Source of the DNA: Adiantum capillus-veneris
Lineage: Eukaryota; Streptophyta; Polypodiopsida; Polypodiales; Pteridaceae
Length of the DNA: 64,000 nucleotides
Reading direction: 5' to 3'
Assembly (NCBI GenBank): GCA_014529385.2
Contig: CM043944.1
Coordinates: 72,903,884-72,967,883, forward strand
Part shown: in pieces, positions 22,420-33,859 of the stretch
How positions within the stretch are numbered: the first letter of the stretch is position 1
Layout of the letters: every line of letters starts with the position of its first letter
Program-made: the position numbers and the translations under genes
Notes under the pieces: generated by a model
Databases searched by the model: none
Told to the model about the DNA's origin: nothing
Seen by the model: only the letters and a program-made list of their open reading frames with translations

Positions 22420-24010
22420 AATAGACATCCTACGCGTAGGATGTCTCCATGGCACTTTTGGCAGGGAATTTGGGAAAACTGAGGTTACCAGTGGGTTCAG
22501 AGGGTAGGTTTTAACCTAGTAACATATTGACTTGAGTGTTTTTCCCTATTTTTGTTGACCAAAAGCCAAAAGGCGGAGTCAGAAAACGTAAAATTTGAGA
22601 AAAGGCTTAAATTGATTGATTTTTGCATGTTTTTGCAATTGTGAAGCATACTTGCACTAGCTCATAGCATAAGGAAGCATCAGGGACAGGATGTCTACAA
22701 GGTGATCTAGGCACTTCTTGGAAAATCTGAGGTTACCAGTGTGTTTAGAAGGTAGGTTCTACCCTATTTTCACTTGGAAAGTGGAAATTTGACCAGATTT
22801 TGACAGATCAAAGCCAAAAGACAAGAATTGCCAGACATCCTATCTAAATTGTGTCCAAGGCCTAATTTTGAGACCAAACCATGGGATGACTCCAAAGGCA
22901 TGTTCTAAATGTTGTATTGAGTGCATGTGATAAATTTCATCTCATTTGGGTCAGTGAAAGGAAGATTGAACAGACTTTAGCATTTTTGACTGAAAAAGGC
23001 AAGAATAGCTAGTTTTGGGGTCTTTTGACATCCAAACTCAAATCTAAGCATACCAGTGGGTTGCTGAAGACTAGGGGAATCTTTGGTCCAAGTTTGGGTT
23101 CCTTCTGAGCAAAAAGACATCCTACGCGTAGGATGTCTACTGCATAATTCTGAAACCAAAATTCTATTGTGACCATACCATGCTATCATATAGCCTTAGA
23201 TAAGCCTCCTAGGAAAATTTGGTTCAATTTGGAGTTGATTTGACTTGGGAATTCATCAGAACAGACATCAGGCTTTTGGAACAGATTCTTGATCATTTGA
23301 CCAACCTATAGGTGTCAGAATCAAAAAGTAAAAATAGCTGTGAGTTTAGCACATCAAGGGGAAGCTACAGTGCAAGTTTGACCTGAAATAGAGAAAAAAG
23401 ACATCCTACGCGTAGGATGTCTCTAGGGTCATAAAGTGGTCAAAATTCTACTTTGTCCATATAGGGAGGTTCCCAGTGTCTCAAGGATTCCATAATTTTT
23501 TTCAAAAGTGAATTTGGACCTTGTTTGGCCTATTTACCAAGCAAAGACAAGAATTGTCAGACCTCCTACTCTTGGAGTGCACTAGAAGCTTATGCAGCCC
23601 AAATCTTGACCTATTGGCATCCAAATTCAAATCTAAGCATACCATTGGGTTGCTAAGCCCTAGGAGAATCTTGGGATCAAGTTTGGAAAAAATCTGAGCA
23701 CTTAGACATCCTACGCGTAGTATGTCTCCAGCTTGATTTAGGACACCAAACCAACCTATGAGTACACCACTGTGATCAGCACATCAAGGAGAAGCTAGGG
23801 TGAAAATTTCAAGTCATTCTGAGCAAAAAGACATCCTACGCGTAGGATGTCTCAAGGCCATTTTTAGGTCCAAATAAAATTCTAGGCATACCATTGTGTT
23901 GCTAGACTTGAGGGGACTCTCTGGACCAAATTTTGTTAAATTCTGAGCATATAGACATCCTATGCATAGGATGTCTCTAGGCCAGTTTTAGGGACCAACT
24001 GTAATTTTGA
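22420..24010 (+). repeat. E3 leader array of palindrome-containing repeats
   Basis: A 24-bp palindrome, AGACATCCTACG followed by its exact reverse complement, occurs at 22423-22446, 23115-23138, 23399-23422 and 23829-23852. A one-mismatch copy is at 23704-23727. A copy at 23953-23976 has the centre changed from ACGCGT to ATGCAT, which keeps the symmetry. Half or decayed sites lie near 22688, 22832 and 23559. Several are embedded in a longer imperfect unit of about 125 bp beginning with AAATCTAAGCATACCA and ending with TCTGAGCA just before the palindrome. No ORF covers this stretch. Confidence 0.95.
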
Positions 24011-24865
24011 ACATACAGGGGTGTTCCTAGTGTCTCAAGGATTCCATAACTTTTTTCAAAATTGAATTTGGACTCATTTTGACCATTCTAAACTGCATTT
24101 CACTGTTTTGGCCATAATTTTCACAAACGGTATCAGATTGGAAAAGTTTTTATATCAAAACGTAGCTTGAGAGTGACACTACAGATCTTAGAGAAGAACT
24201 TCAACTAAACGTATGCTTGCGGAAACCATTTAGTTCAACTTTGAAAAAAACATCGTTTAAGGCCTCAAAATGCATCCGGAAGTCAGGAGTGTCTAAAACC
24301 GACAGTTCGAAAGAATTGTGAGAAAACGGTCACGGTTTTGAAGACTACTAAGTTAGTAGATTGAAATTATCTTTTGGAAAAACCATTCTTCACCCGTTGG
24401 AAGGTGCTCAAGGCACAAGTGTGGCTGTCAAGGGTACATCAAGAATTTTGCGTTCATTGTGAAAAAGTTTGCCGGCTAAATAGAATTTTGCAGATTGTGT
24501 GCTAAAGTGAACACAGGTTAGCTCGACTCAAGAATCACTACGAAGGGAGCAGTCATTGCAGTATAGTGGTAAGTTGCATAACTTATCACAGTGCTTCCAA
24601 TAGATCGAGGCCTGCTAAAAATCTCTAGGCAAAGCAAGCAGCCAGACAAGTCAGTATCAGTCTTGGCAAGCAAGGGAGCTAAGAAGTTCAAGCAGTGCAA
24701 GCAAAGCCCAATTCAGAAAACTCAGAGATTAAGGCATCCACAAAAGCTAAAGGACCTCAAGCGAAAAAAGACCGACACAAGGGTGCTAATAATTTCTATT
24801 AGCATTGAGGCAAGTAATTAGAGCTATCACTGAACAGGTACAACAAGGGAGTCAAGACAAAAGCA
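24011..24865 (+). other. E3 leader, remaining part
   Basis: Non-coding sequence between the palindrome array and the first ORF. I see no further repeat structure. Confidence 0.5.
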
Positions 24866-27415
24866 ATGGCGTCTCAAAGGAATCAGACCACCTGAGACGA
24901 AGCTTCAAGTACATCCACAAAAATTACAAGCGAGCAAATTTGGATCTATCTGATTAGCCAGTACAAAGGACTGCCATGCTATGAGGATCTCAATCGGAAT
25001 TTGTACATCAAGACAAATAAAGATACAAAGGAAACTAGGACATCTCAATATGTGGAAGTTGAAACAGCGAAGAATGTACTACACCCACATCCAGATTTCA
25101 TGGAAGACTGTCTAGGATCAATTTACATGAGGCACAAAAAATACATTGACAATGAGATAGAAATGTTGTACAAAGATCAACTTACAGATATCTACACATA
25201 TCCTCCAAGTAGTTTTCTGTACAAAGCACAAGATGGAAAATGGAAAATTGGTACCCTCTATGGAGACGAAGACGGTCGATACTACAGGGCTGTCACAAGT
25301 CATGAAGTTCTTGTAGAAAACAATCATTATTTTGCAGCAAAAGCGTTTGGCTCAAGAGGAGAAGACTACATGTCTAAAGGTGGTAATGTATACCATCTCA
25401 TCATGGGTTTACCTCTAACTACACACCTGGAAGAATTGACACCTACAGTTGTCAATCCAGAAATGAGTGACACACCACATGACACACAACAAGGCACAAC
25501 ACAAGACACAACACAAGTCTCGTGCACTGCACCAGCACAAGAAGTACCAGCTATGAAGATAGCACAACTTCAAAAAGAACTAGCTCGGTCTCAAGAGCTA
25601 CTTAACAAATCACAACAAGTCATATCATCAGGCATTGAACAGATGCCAACATCAGATATGGAACCCTCTCGGATGGGGGGAGTTCAAACTCAACAAAGAG
25701 ACCCTATATCTTCAAGAGTGGGATTAAGAAGTCCAACTTTACAAGAACCAGTGTCCTTTTCAAGAGCCCAAGTGGAATTTCAAGAAGCATTGGAAGATGC
25801 CGAGCCCGAGGAGAGACCATTGGAAATTCAAAATGCCCAATGTAGAAGGTCAGGTCAAGATGTCATTGTAATCGACAAATACGATAGGCACTATGAAATA
25901 GCCGATGTGAAAAATATGGATAAGTTTAGCAATTGTGGGCAACTTGTAAGTCATATACTTGGACCCCGCCCAAAAGCACCATCCAGGGAAACGGAAAACA
26001 AAGATCGGTTCGATCTTCACCCTCGGTGCAAACCTCGCCAAAATCAACTCAGAAACATAGCCCTAAGGCTATGCAGAAGCCCCGCGTCAAAGACCATATG
26101 CTGGTAGAAGAATTAGCATTACAACTGCTAGAAAGCATAGATAGTGATTTGATCTTGTATGAAAGCAATAATGGAAGCTATTTTCAGCTTCTCAAGGACA
26201 AGACGATGAAGGATAAAGAGACGAAGCCAGTGGATACACCTAAGTCAGTCGTAATCTATAGGTTTATGCATGCAAAGAAGAGGTCATATATGTATCTAGA
26301 TACCATAGGAAACCATTATCAGCAGTATTACGGAGAGCTGCCTCGTCCAAAGGCTGCACATGTTGAGATAACAACATATTGCGACCAATGTGCCATTGGT
26401 CATTTAGTGAAGAGAAGCAACAAGCCAAAAGAAAAGTTCAGACAGTGACAACAAGGGAACGGAAGAAAGAATCCCCAACAAGATCTCCGGAAAAGAAGCA
26501 GGTCTTGTCACGCGGAGCACAAAAGATAGGCTCAAGACACAATTTCTTGAAGTCAAGGGTGTCAACGACATTATCATAGAGAATCAGGCTTTCAGAAAAG
26601 ATCAATTGAATCAGCTGATTCAAGATCGTTTAAGGAACCTCAGTGAGGACAAGTCAAAGCATCCACAAGGTGATGAAGATGAAGCTCGCAGTTCAAGGTT
26701 CGAGAGCAAAAGAAGCCAAGATTCTGGCAATAGTGAGCCAACACAAGAAGAGGTGGCAGAGGTAACAAAAAATCTTAGTGCCAGGTTACAAGTGGAAGAC
26801 ATGCAAATAGAATTAATGGATGAAGCTGAAAGTCTACCAAATAAATTCTCTACTGGGGACTCTTCATTGGTGATTAAACAAATCAAAGAGTATGAGAAGC
26901 TAAAAGAAGATGTAACTGAAGACATAGAATCCACAGAAGAACAAGAAATGACTGAGTCCAAGATTGACTACCAAGGAAAAGCAATACAGGATATGAATGA
27001 ATATTTTTTAGAAGAGACTCTCCAAAAACCCATGGAACAATGGAAACCAAAGGCCACAATGACCATTGCATCAGAAGAAGAGAGTCAACCTCAACATCCT
27101 GCTACACAAGCTTCAAAACATTTCCAAGAAGAAAAGTCACCATTGAATGACCTTCAAGTGCTAGAAGAAGTAAATAGTTACAAAGAGCTTTTGAAATCAA
27201 GAATCAAGGCGTCACAGTTAGAAACTAGCAATGAACACCAACAAGCAGCTACAACAGCAGAAGATAGTAAGCACTTGGAACATGCTACAACCAGTCAAAT
27301 GACAAAGAAGTTCAACATAAAAGAGGATGACAAAGCTTCCAAGGCACACAAGTCCAAGACAAGTACCAAAAGCAAAGAGAACATCAGCCTACTTGGTAGC
27401 AAACAAGAAGATTGA
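24866..27415 (+). pseudogene. E3 ORF1, gag-position protein of unknown family
   Basis: The ATG at 24866 opens MASQRNQTT, then a TGA, then continues in frame through IWIYLISQYKGLPCYEDL and KWKIGTLYGDEDGRYYRAV to about residue 180. A Gln/Thr-rich and coiled-coil-prone stretch follows (IAQLQKELARSQELLNKSQQ). Around 25960-26060 the coding sense shifts frame (MLVEELALQLLESIDSDLIL, HVEITTYCDQCAIGHLV) and returns near 26450 (TRSTKDRLKTQFLEVKGV). A long Glu/Lys-rich tail ends at 27415. It occupies the gag position but has no CCHC knuckle and no motif I recognise. The intact protein would have been about 850 residues. Confidence 0.5.
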
Positions 27416-28877
27416 ATTCTCGTTGGATGTGCATGAGAAACTGAAATTCAATTTTACAGTAGAGATAGATTGCACAGCCACGACTAATGTCATGTCTTAT
27501 GGGTTGTGGTTACTTCTAGATAAGCGAGAGCTGTATGAAATTTAGGTACAGGTTCCTATATCACATGGTATAGCCGTCACAAGTTTAGGGATTGCGAAAG
27601 CTACCCTTACACTATGGTCAAAGGTAATCAAAGACAAATTCCTAGTGGTGGATTCCTCCAAAATGAGTACACATTTGATTTTTTCCAAGCACTGGGCAAA
27701 AACATTGGCAGAAGAACCTGAATTTTCAACAATGGTCATCACGACTAGCTCTCAAGAAATCCAACCTACTACTGCTCCAAGATTATCGACTTTCGACAAA
27801 GGCAAAGCCAAAATGAGCCCACAAATGTCCTACCAACGGAAGAAGCCCCTTAAATCAGAGTCTTCAATCCAACCCAGAAAAGTTCAAGATAGAGCTTCTA
27901 TATTAACTGACCACATGCTTCCACATGAAAGGCAGACTCCGAAGAAAACCTTTCAACCGAAATACCCTACACTGCAAGATCACCATCGCCAAAGGTTTTC
28001 AAAGGTCTACATTAAAGCTGAAGAAATAAAGATCAAGGACCCAATATGGGTAAATGATCCTAGCCAATTGACGAAAGATAAAAACATGGGATGGATAGCC
28101 TCCCACTACATCTTAGCAAAGCAAGGCTATTATGAGGGTCAAAAGAAACTTTGGTTACCAAAACCACAGACCTCGGCTTATGTGGTGGATAAAGGTTTCA
28201 AAAAGCGTCCCCAAAAGCAACAAAGCTCATATTTATATCACCAAAGGAAACCAACCAACAAGGCTTGCCAAAGGTATGCAGAAAATTTCAAATCCAGCTG
28301 GCCTTCATACCAACATAGGACTTCATCGGTAAATAATACCAAAAATGGCACTCTTGTACATCTCAATACCACATCAAAAACATCATGGGAAGTGCCATCT
28401 ACAATTCTTCAAGCACAAGGTTACTGTCAAGGAAATCGGAGAATCTGGCTACCAAAGATGCCAGGTAAACATTCTTCAATGCGACGACTTCAGCATGAAA
28501 ATAATCGCGATTTCATAGAAGGCAAAATCAAGGACAATGTCATAGTCAAGGCAAAGGATATTTGCAAAGACACGATAATCACACGATGCAGATACAAATG
28601 GGTGCCAAAAGAACAACACATAACGAAGAAGATTGAAGTCATCTGTAGCTCTCAAGAAATGTCAAGACATGATAGACAAAGTGTTACGGAGAATGGAGCG
28701 AGCCAATCTTCTCGACCAAGGGACCAACAACAACAAAAAGAGATTTTGACAACCAAGGTCACCCAAGTATGGCAAAAGAAACCAATATTGCCAGTATGGT
28801 CCTTTACAAATCCTCTCTTCGAGGATGGGAGTTTTGAATTTCAAAACCTATTCTTGGTCAAAAGCTCCCGAGAGTAA
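27390..28877 (+). pseudogene. E3 ORF2, degenerate protease-like start and W-x-P-K repeats
   Basis: The frame opens with FTVEIDCTATTNVMSYGLWL, resembling a retropepsin active-site region but with D-C-T-A in place of D-S/T-G-A. A TAG stands at 27543-27545, then VPISHGIAVTSLGIAKATL and KDKFLVVDSSKMSTHLIFS follow in the usual protease order. The rest is basic and contains related units ending QGYYEGQKKLWLPK, QGYCQGNRRIWLPK and RCRYKWVPK. ORF1 and ORF2 overlap by about 25 bases in different frames. RT should follow a protease but does not. The protease call rests on pattern alone, and the repeats have no function I can name. Confidence 0.45.
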
Positions 28878-30085
28878 GTCAAGTCGCCATAAAAATCATG
28901 GCATAAGAGTCAAGAGTCGGGCAGCTGAGCCACTAAATGAGCAAGCGTCAGACCCAAGCCTCATGTCTAAATATTTTTTGTGGTCTATGAGTCTAGATAT
29001 TTAGATTATAGCTCAAGCTGGAAGAGTTGAGCATATTGTAAAATGGGGTCGCTCATGCTAGATAGGTGAGCATAAGAGTCGAAGTCTACTATTTTAAATG
29101 GTGGAGTCGCAGAGTAGTCAAGAAAGCACTCACGCACATGAACACAGTGAGGAGAGTGGAAAAAACCTCGTCGACAAAAACCCCTCTTATGAGTAACGGC
29201 AACTCTTGAAGTCAAATATATTTTTGCTTCTCTAGCTACATTCACTCCTCGAAGCACTTATTCAAACTCTTCTCGCACCGCATATTTTTTCCCATGCATC
29301 TATCTGTGCAAGCATATATAATGTCCCATCATTGGACATTTGCATTTGACACGATTTGTGTTCCACCCATGCACTTACACAAAAAAATGACAATGACGAA
29401 GCGGTAACAGGTTTCATAAGCATTTTCTCAACAACAACAACGACTCTGACTTCAAGCTACTAACACTTATCCAATGTATATCCAGTCAATAATAGTAGCC
29501 ATACAGCCATAAGTAGTTTAACTCAACAAAACTCGGTTACATCAAACATAAGTACATATAGCCTCACATTTAATGGTGACTAAAGGCATTTTTTTTACCA
29601 CTGGGATTTTCCCTTTAGTCCTATCCAGGTATCCAAGACCTTCATTTTGTAATATACGCCACATTTTATTTTTACTATTTTTCTTATAAAAACACCAAAG
29701 AAGACCAGCGACATCCCCAAACAACTACATGCTCATAAGCTAGAAAATCAAAGGGGAGCGGCCTTTAAAAAATTTCAAAAAGGCTTCAAGTTTACAGGTA
29801 CACATGCACAAGGACACCCAAACAACAAACAATACAGAGCTACCAAGATAAAGACTTGCTGCAACAACAAACCCCACTCGACTTATTCATGCTACAACAA
29901 CCAATCGGAGGGGGAGAGCTATGGCTTCAACTACACTACATGTACAAGAAAAAGGTACCTCTACAACATACAAAGAATCTGGTAGAAGCAACTGCAACAA
30001 CAAAAGCTTCAACCAACACCAAAACATGAAGCACTTACCAAGTCCACTGCAGACATAGGGTCTTGTCGGGGACAACAAGACTTCC
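28878..30085 (+). other. E3 3' untranslated region
   Basis: About 1.2 kb without recognisable coding sequence between ORF2 and the polypurine tract. Confidence 0.6.
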
Positions 30086-30096
30086 GAGGGGGAGAG
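30086..30096 (+). promoter_or_regulatory. E3 polypurine tract
   Basis: GAGGGGGAGAG immediately before the 3' LTR, the expected plus-strand DNA primer. Confidence 0.8.
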
Positions 30097-31144
30097 TGTT
30101 GACAGGTCAACCTTTGAACAACGCTTCCACAAAGATTCCATGAAGATTCCTCAAATATTCTCTAAAGATTTCAAATAAAGATGTTGATGAAGTGATGAAG
30201 ACGAAGATGGATGCTGTAATGTGAAGATACAAGCTCATGGACATCATCAAATATCCTGTTATTATTATTTTGAGCCATTACGGCCACTTTTGTAATGTTT
30301 ACGGGAACTTTATATTTTAAGTCGGCAATTGTATTTAAGCCACATATGCTTGTTGGATGAGCAAAGCCAGCTCACAGTGTTGTAATTAAGCTCTATAGAA
30401 GCCTAGGGTCATTTTGGTCGGACATTAGGTTTTCTAAGGCTTAGTATATAAGCCAAAACCTAAAGCTTTGTAAGGAGACTTCTAATAATCTGATCTTCTA
30501 TGTCGTTGGGAGACTGCGAGAGAGTGAGAGAGAGTGTGAATGTGCTACAAGAGCTACGGTGGTCGGAATCGCAAACGGAGAGCAATAGTGTGTTGCCCAT
30601 GAGGAGAGCTACGCGTTGATGCTTACATCACGTGCGTTCGTCTGTGTTTTGGCAGATTCACCCGTGATCTACTTTTGGAGTTTCGGTGAGTTGTCCGTTT
30701 TTGCATTTCAGCATATCCACGCGATCAGAGCGAGTAGAGCTACACATTAGGCACTTTAGTTTTTGGAAACGTCGACCTGCAAAAACCGGCCAAACATCCT
30801 ACGCGTTTTCTGCATGGAGGGTATTGGGTAGGTTTTTTTGGTCACGGGCCTTAGGGAGAGTGGCCTATTGGTGTTGATAGGATATCCCTCAAGTTTCGTA
30901 ACGTTTTGAAAACATCTAATGGGCTTTTGGCTTGCGGTAGCATCATAGGAGACTCTCACATTCACAGAACCGATGGCATGTAGACTTGATATCTCTGTAG
31001 GAAGTAGTCATTAGTCGGTCGAGCAGAGGTTGACACCCTTTGCTTGCTTCCACGCACCTGTGGGTCGAGCTCCGTCCTCAGTTGACATTATATGTTAGGT
31101 TTGTTCTCGCTATGTTGACGTCCGTCGCGGCGTATCCGTCAGCA
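30097..31144 (+). repeat. E3 3' LTR (1048 bp)
   Basis: It runs from TGTTGACAGGTCAACC to ATCCGTCAGCA. Over the first roughly 230 bases I count about 13-14 differences from the 5' LTR, so the insertion is not recent. It keeps the TATA box (30445-30452) and the half-palindrome near 30792-30806. Confidence 0.9.
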
Positions 31145-32267
31145 ACTGTCTGCCGCCTTTTGTTGCCCGCCATGCATCCCTTTTTTATTTTATCCCCTTC
31201 ACACACAATGGGCGTCCATTGTGTTAATGGATTTTGTTTTCAACTTCCTTACCTTGGGCGGCCATTAAGCATGTTCCCTTGCCACTACCTTCACACTGCC
31301 ATGTTTGGCATGCATCTCAAACAAGGGATGGTTAGTGGCATGGTTAGCCAAGCCTGCCAAGCATGAAATTTTCCTCCAATAGCCCTTGACTAACAATATC
31401 ATCATGAATTTGATGCCCATATCGTCTTGCATGGTGATGCTTGCCTTCAAGATATAAGCGTACGTGATTGCATTTATCCAACTTACTAGCCCTACCTCTG
31501 TTGGAGTTATCCCACAATCATTGCATTCCAAGAGATGACATTCCAAACACGAAGCTCTTCAAGCACTTTTTTCATTTTATGAGACGTACACCACATTTGA
31601 CTTACATGTAGACTATCATAGTACTGCTGCTGGCAATATACCATGCTATCAATGCACTGCAGGAGATAACATTTCGGATAGGATTCTCATCAAGAACTTA
31701 CTCTATTGCACTCCAAAATCTGAGCGAAAGCCAAAATCTCCCAGATGGCACTCCGGTCAAGGCGACTGGTCTGCTGGCACGGAATCGGCCCCCGGTGAAT
31801 CTTTAACGGCCAATAACTTGGCGACCGGAACTCCGATTTGCTGATCTAAAAAGACCAACGCGCTCCACAAAGTGAGCACTTCAGGCCCGTGCATTCATTC
31901 CATTTTTGTCACCTCAGCTCTGCAGTTGCCCAATCCGGTACAGATCTGCAATCGACTTAAACTTCAAAGTGCCATAACTTCTTCACCATGGCTCCAATCG
32001 ACGAGCCGTAAAGACAAGTCGGTAGAGCACTTCAAGCACTACAATTCTAGATCATAATCTCTCATAGGTGGTCACTTCAAGCATAGTCCTTTTTAGAATC
32101 ATCAAGACATGAGTTGGCCCTTTTAAGTCGCATCTAGCATACATTAATCATTAAACTTGACCTGTTATCAAGCCGTGATCACTGCTCACTTAATGTGTAT
32201 GCTTCAAAGAAGCTTAGCTTACATTTCTCTGCTCTTTTTCCTTTCATGGAAGCGGAACTGCACGACA
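31145..32267 (-). repeat. E2 5' LTR, second part
   Basis: It resumes at ACTGTCTGCCGCC, collinear with 15506-16632, and ends CTGCACGACA. Together with 19518-20828 it makes one LTR of about 2.43 kb. Confidence 0.85.
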
Positions 32268-32691
32268 CCGTATTATCATGTTGCATCTCCCCATCCCCCT
32301 CCTTTTCTCTTGCTCTTTGTGTATTTTCCAGTGCTTGCAGAGGGTATGTTTGCAGCTTGAAGAGTGTTAGCAAGAGGGTAGAATCGGGGTGTTTTGTGAG
32401 TCGGAAAGGGTGATTTGAGTAGTGTGGGTGCATTTGTGCTGTAAGGGATTTTTTCAAGGTGTGAGATAGTTGTTTTGTGTGCTAAGGTGGATCTGGTAGT
32501 GCAAAATAGCCAATTTAAAGGTGTTATTTGAGAGGTTAAGGGTGTTGTGGATACCTTGAGCTCTAGGGAGGCTTTGTGTTGTGTGTCGGGTGTGTTCTCT
32601 ATTCCCCCTCTCCATCTTTTGGTGCCCCCACTAAGGAGCAACTGATTGCTCATCGGTTTTTATCAAAGACAATTATTTCCATCAAGGAGAG
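32268..32691 (+). other. Leader or LTR remnant of E5
   Basis: T/G-rich non-coding sequence upstream of E5 gag. No primer site was identified with confidence. Confidence 0.4.
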
Positions 32692-33260
32692 ATGGCAGCG
32701 CACAGTTACGGACTAGAATTCACCGGAGAAGAAGATCCGGAAGAGTGAATGGCCAATTTCAAGTTGTATATGCTATCACTGCATATGCCAAATGAAGATA
32801 GAAAAATGAAAACGATTCCGTTGTTGATGCGGGGAAGAGTAAATACATGGTTCTATGCCTTGAAAGGCGATCCAAGAACTATGTGGCCGGTGTTACGGGC
32901 CCGTTTTTTGCAAGATTTTCATAAAGAGGTATCTTCTATCGATCTGGATGAAAGGTTGAAGAATTTGAAGCAGGATGTGAACGAGGAGTTTGGTGTTCTC
33001 CTCACCCACTTTGAAGCTGGAGAGATTTTGCAGTGGCCATGCAGATGGCTAATGGTGGTGAGTACTTTAAATTGGAAAAATTTATGGCTTGTTAGCATCC
33101 CAAAGTTCGGGAAAAGTTGGATTTCGAAGGCCCGGAGAATTACAACGGGGCTGTTACTATTGCACGGTCTAAGAGCCAAAAAATTATTAAGATGATTGAG
33201 CAAGGTGAGTTGGGATATGAAGCAATGATTCCCAATCCGACCTCAAATCCGAGAGAAGAA
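32692..33260 (+). pseudogene. E5 Ty3/gypsy gag, capsid part
   Basis: The ATG at 32692 opens MAAHSYGLEFTGEEDPEE, followed by a TGA where Trp is expected, then continues in frame as MANFKLYMLSLHMPNED. MRGRVNTWFYALKGDPRTMW and LRARFLQDFHKEVSSIDLDE follow, the W-x-x-L and F motifs of retrotransposon Gag. The frame breaks near 33030. It belongs to the plus-strand pol at 33860-35733. Confidence 0.7.
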
Positions 33261-33359
33261 GTTCAAATGGAGAATCAACCTAATTGAGGGGTAGCAACCG
33301 TTTCTCAACAATGGGTATGTATAGTTCAAGATTTGTCTGAAAAAATGCAAGAGTTGTGT

Positions 33360-33530
33360 TTAAGTGTTATGGACAGAGGTCATGCAAGGACAAGAAGAGG
33401 CAGGGCTAGGCAATTGCCTAGAAGATGTTACAATTGAGGAGAGGAGGGCCCCTATGCTCGAAATTGCCCTCACCCACCAAGAGAAAGGGGTGGCATGTAT
33501 CCTCTGTTTGGTCGAGGCAGGGGTTAGGTG
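33360..33530 (+). pseudogene. E5 gag zinc knuckle, interrupted
   Basis: The frame reads RRCYN, TGA, GEEGPYARNCPHPPRERGG. The TGA replaces the second Cys codon of a CX2C pair and Tyr stands where the His of the CCHC knuckle should be. Both are single-base changes (TGT to TGA, CAT to TAT). It follows an Arg-rich stretch. Confidence 0.6.
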
Positions 33531-33859
33531 CAATTTAATGGTCAAAGGGAGCAGCAAGGAGTACAAAACCAAGCACAGGTGGCTCCGTTGGGTAATGATG
33601 GTGAAAAGGGTTAATATTATTTGTGGCTAACAAAAGAACACAAGCCGTAAGAGAGACTGAGATGAAACGTGAAACTAGAGCAAAGAAGGGTAGGGAGAAG
33701 GTGAACGAAGGTAGAGAGCAGCCAGAGCCAAGCAAAAGAAGACGAAGGCGAAGAATTACTTAGAAGGATTTTCTGTTGGGGTGTGTTAATCCTGAATATG
33801 ATCCGGTAAGAGATGTCTAAAATCAAAAGGCTAACATCACTTTTGAGCATCTGCTTGCA

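Larger units (their letters stand above)
20829..31144 (+). mobile_element. E3: RT-less LTR retrotransposon nested in E2
   Basis: A complete element of about 10.3 kb: 5' LTR 20829-21882, tRNA-Asp-like primer site, a long leader with a palindrome array, gag-like and protease-like ORF remnants, polypurine tract and 3' LTR 30097-31144. The flanks are GCTGT (20824-20828) and ACTGT (31145-31149), a 5-bp duplication with one change. Removing E3 and one copy restores the E2 LTR. No RT, RNase H or integrase motif was found in the 8.2 kb interior, so it is non-autonomous. I could not identify its helper. Confidence 0.85.
14210..32267 (-). mobile_element. E2: non-autonomous LTR retrotransposon, split by E3
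   Basis: Two long LTRs (14210-16632, and 19518-20828 continued at 31145-32267) bracket an internal region of about 2.9 kb. Orientation is minus: the primer-binding site abuts the LTR at 19518 and the polypurine tract abuts the LTR at 16632. With E3 removed the element is about 7.7 kb. No RT, RNase H or integrase motif is present, so it depends on other elements. The flanks (CCCAT before, CCGTA after) do not form a clear 5-bp duplication, which leaves room for divergence or recombination. Confidence 0.8.

Noticed and set aside
22420-24010. CRISPR-like array
   Set aside because: Regular palindromes suggested repeats and spacers, but spacing varies from 124 to 692 bases, spacers are related to each other, and the whole lies in a plant retrotransposon leader.
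25001-26107. Start of E3 ORF1 at the TTG at 25001
   Set aside because: The same frame extends upstream to an ATG at 24866 with one TGA between, which fits a decayed gene better than a TTG start.
29887-30141. Minus-strand ORF with a hydrophobic Leu-rich stretch at the E3 3' end
   Set aside because: It overlaps the polypurine tract and LTR on the opposite strand and has no supporting motif.
20829-31144. Endogenous pararetrovirus (caulimovirid) as the identity of E3
   Set aside because: The protease-like pattern raised the idea, but paired LTRs, a 5-bp duplication and a polypurine tract show an LTR retrotransposon, and no RT or movement protein is present.
14205-32272. Clear target duplication for E2
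   Set aside because: CCCAT and CCGTA share only the first two bases, so I do not claim it.
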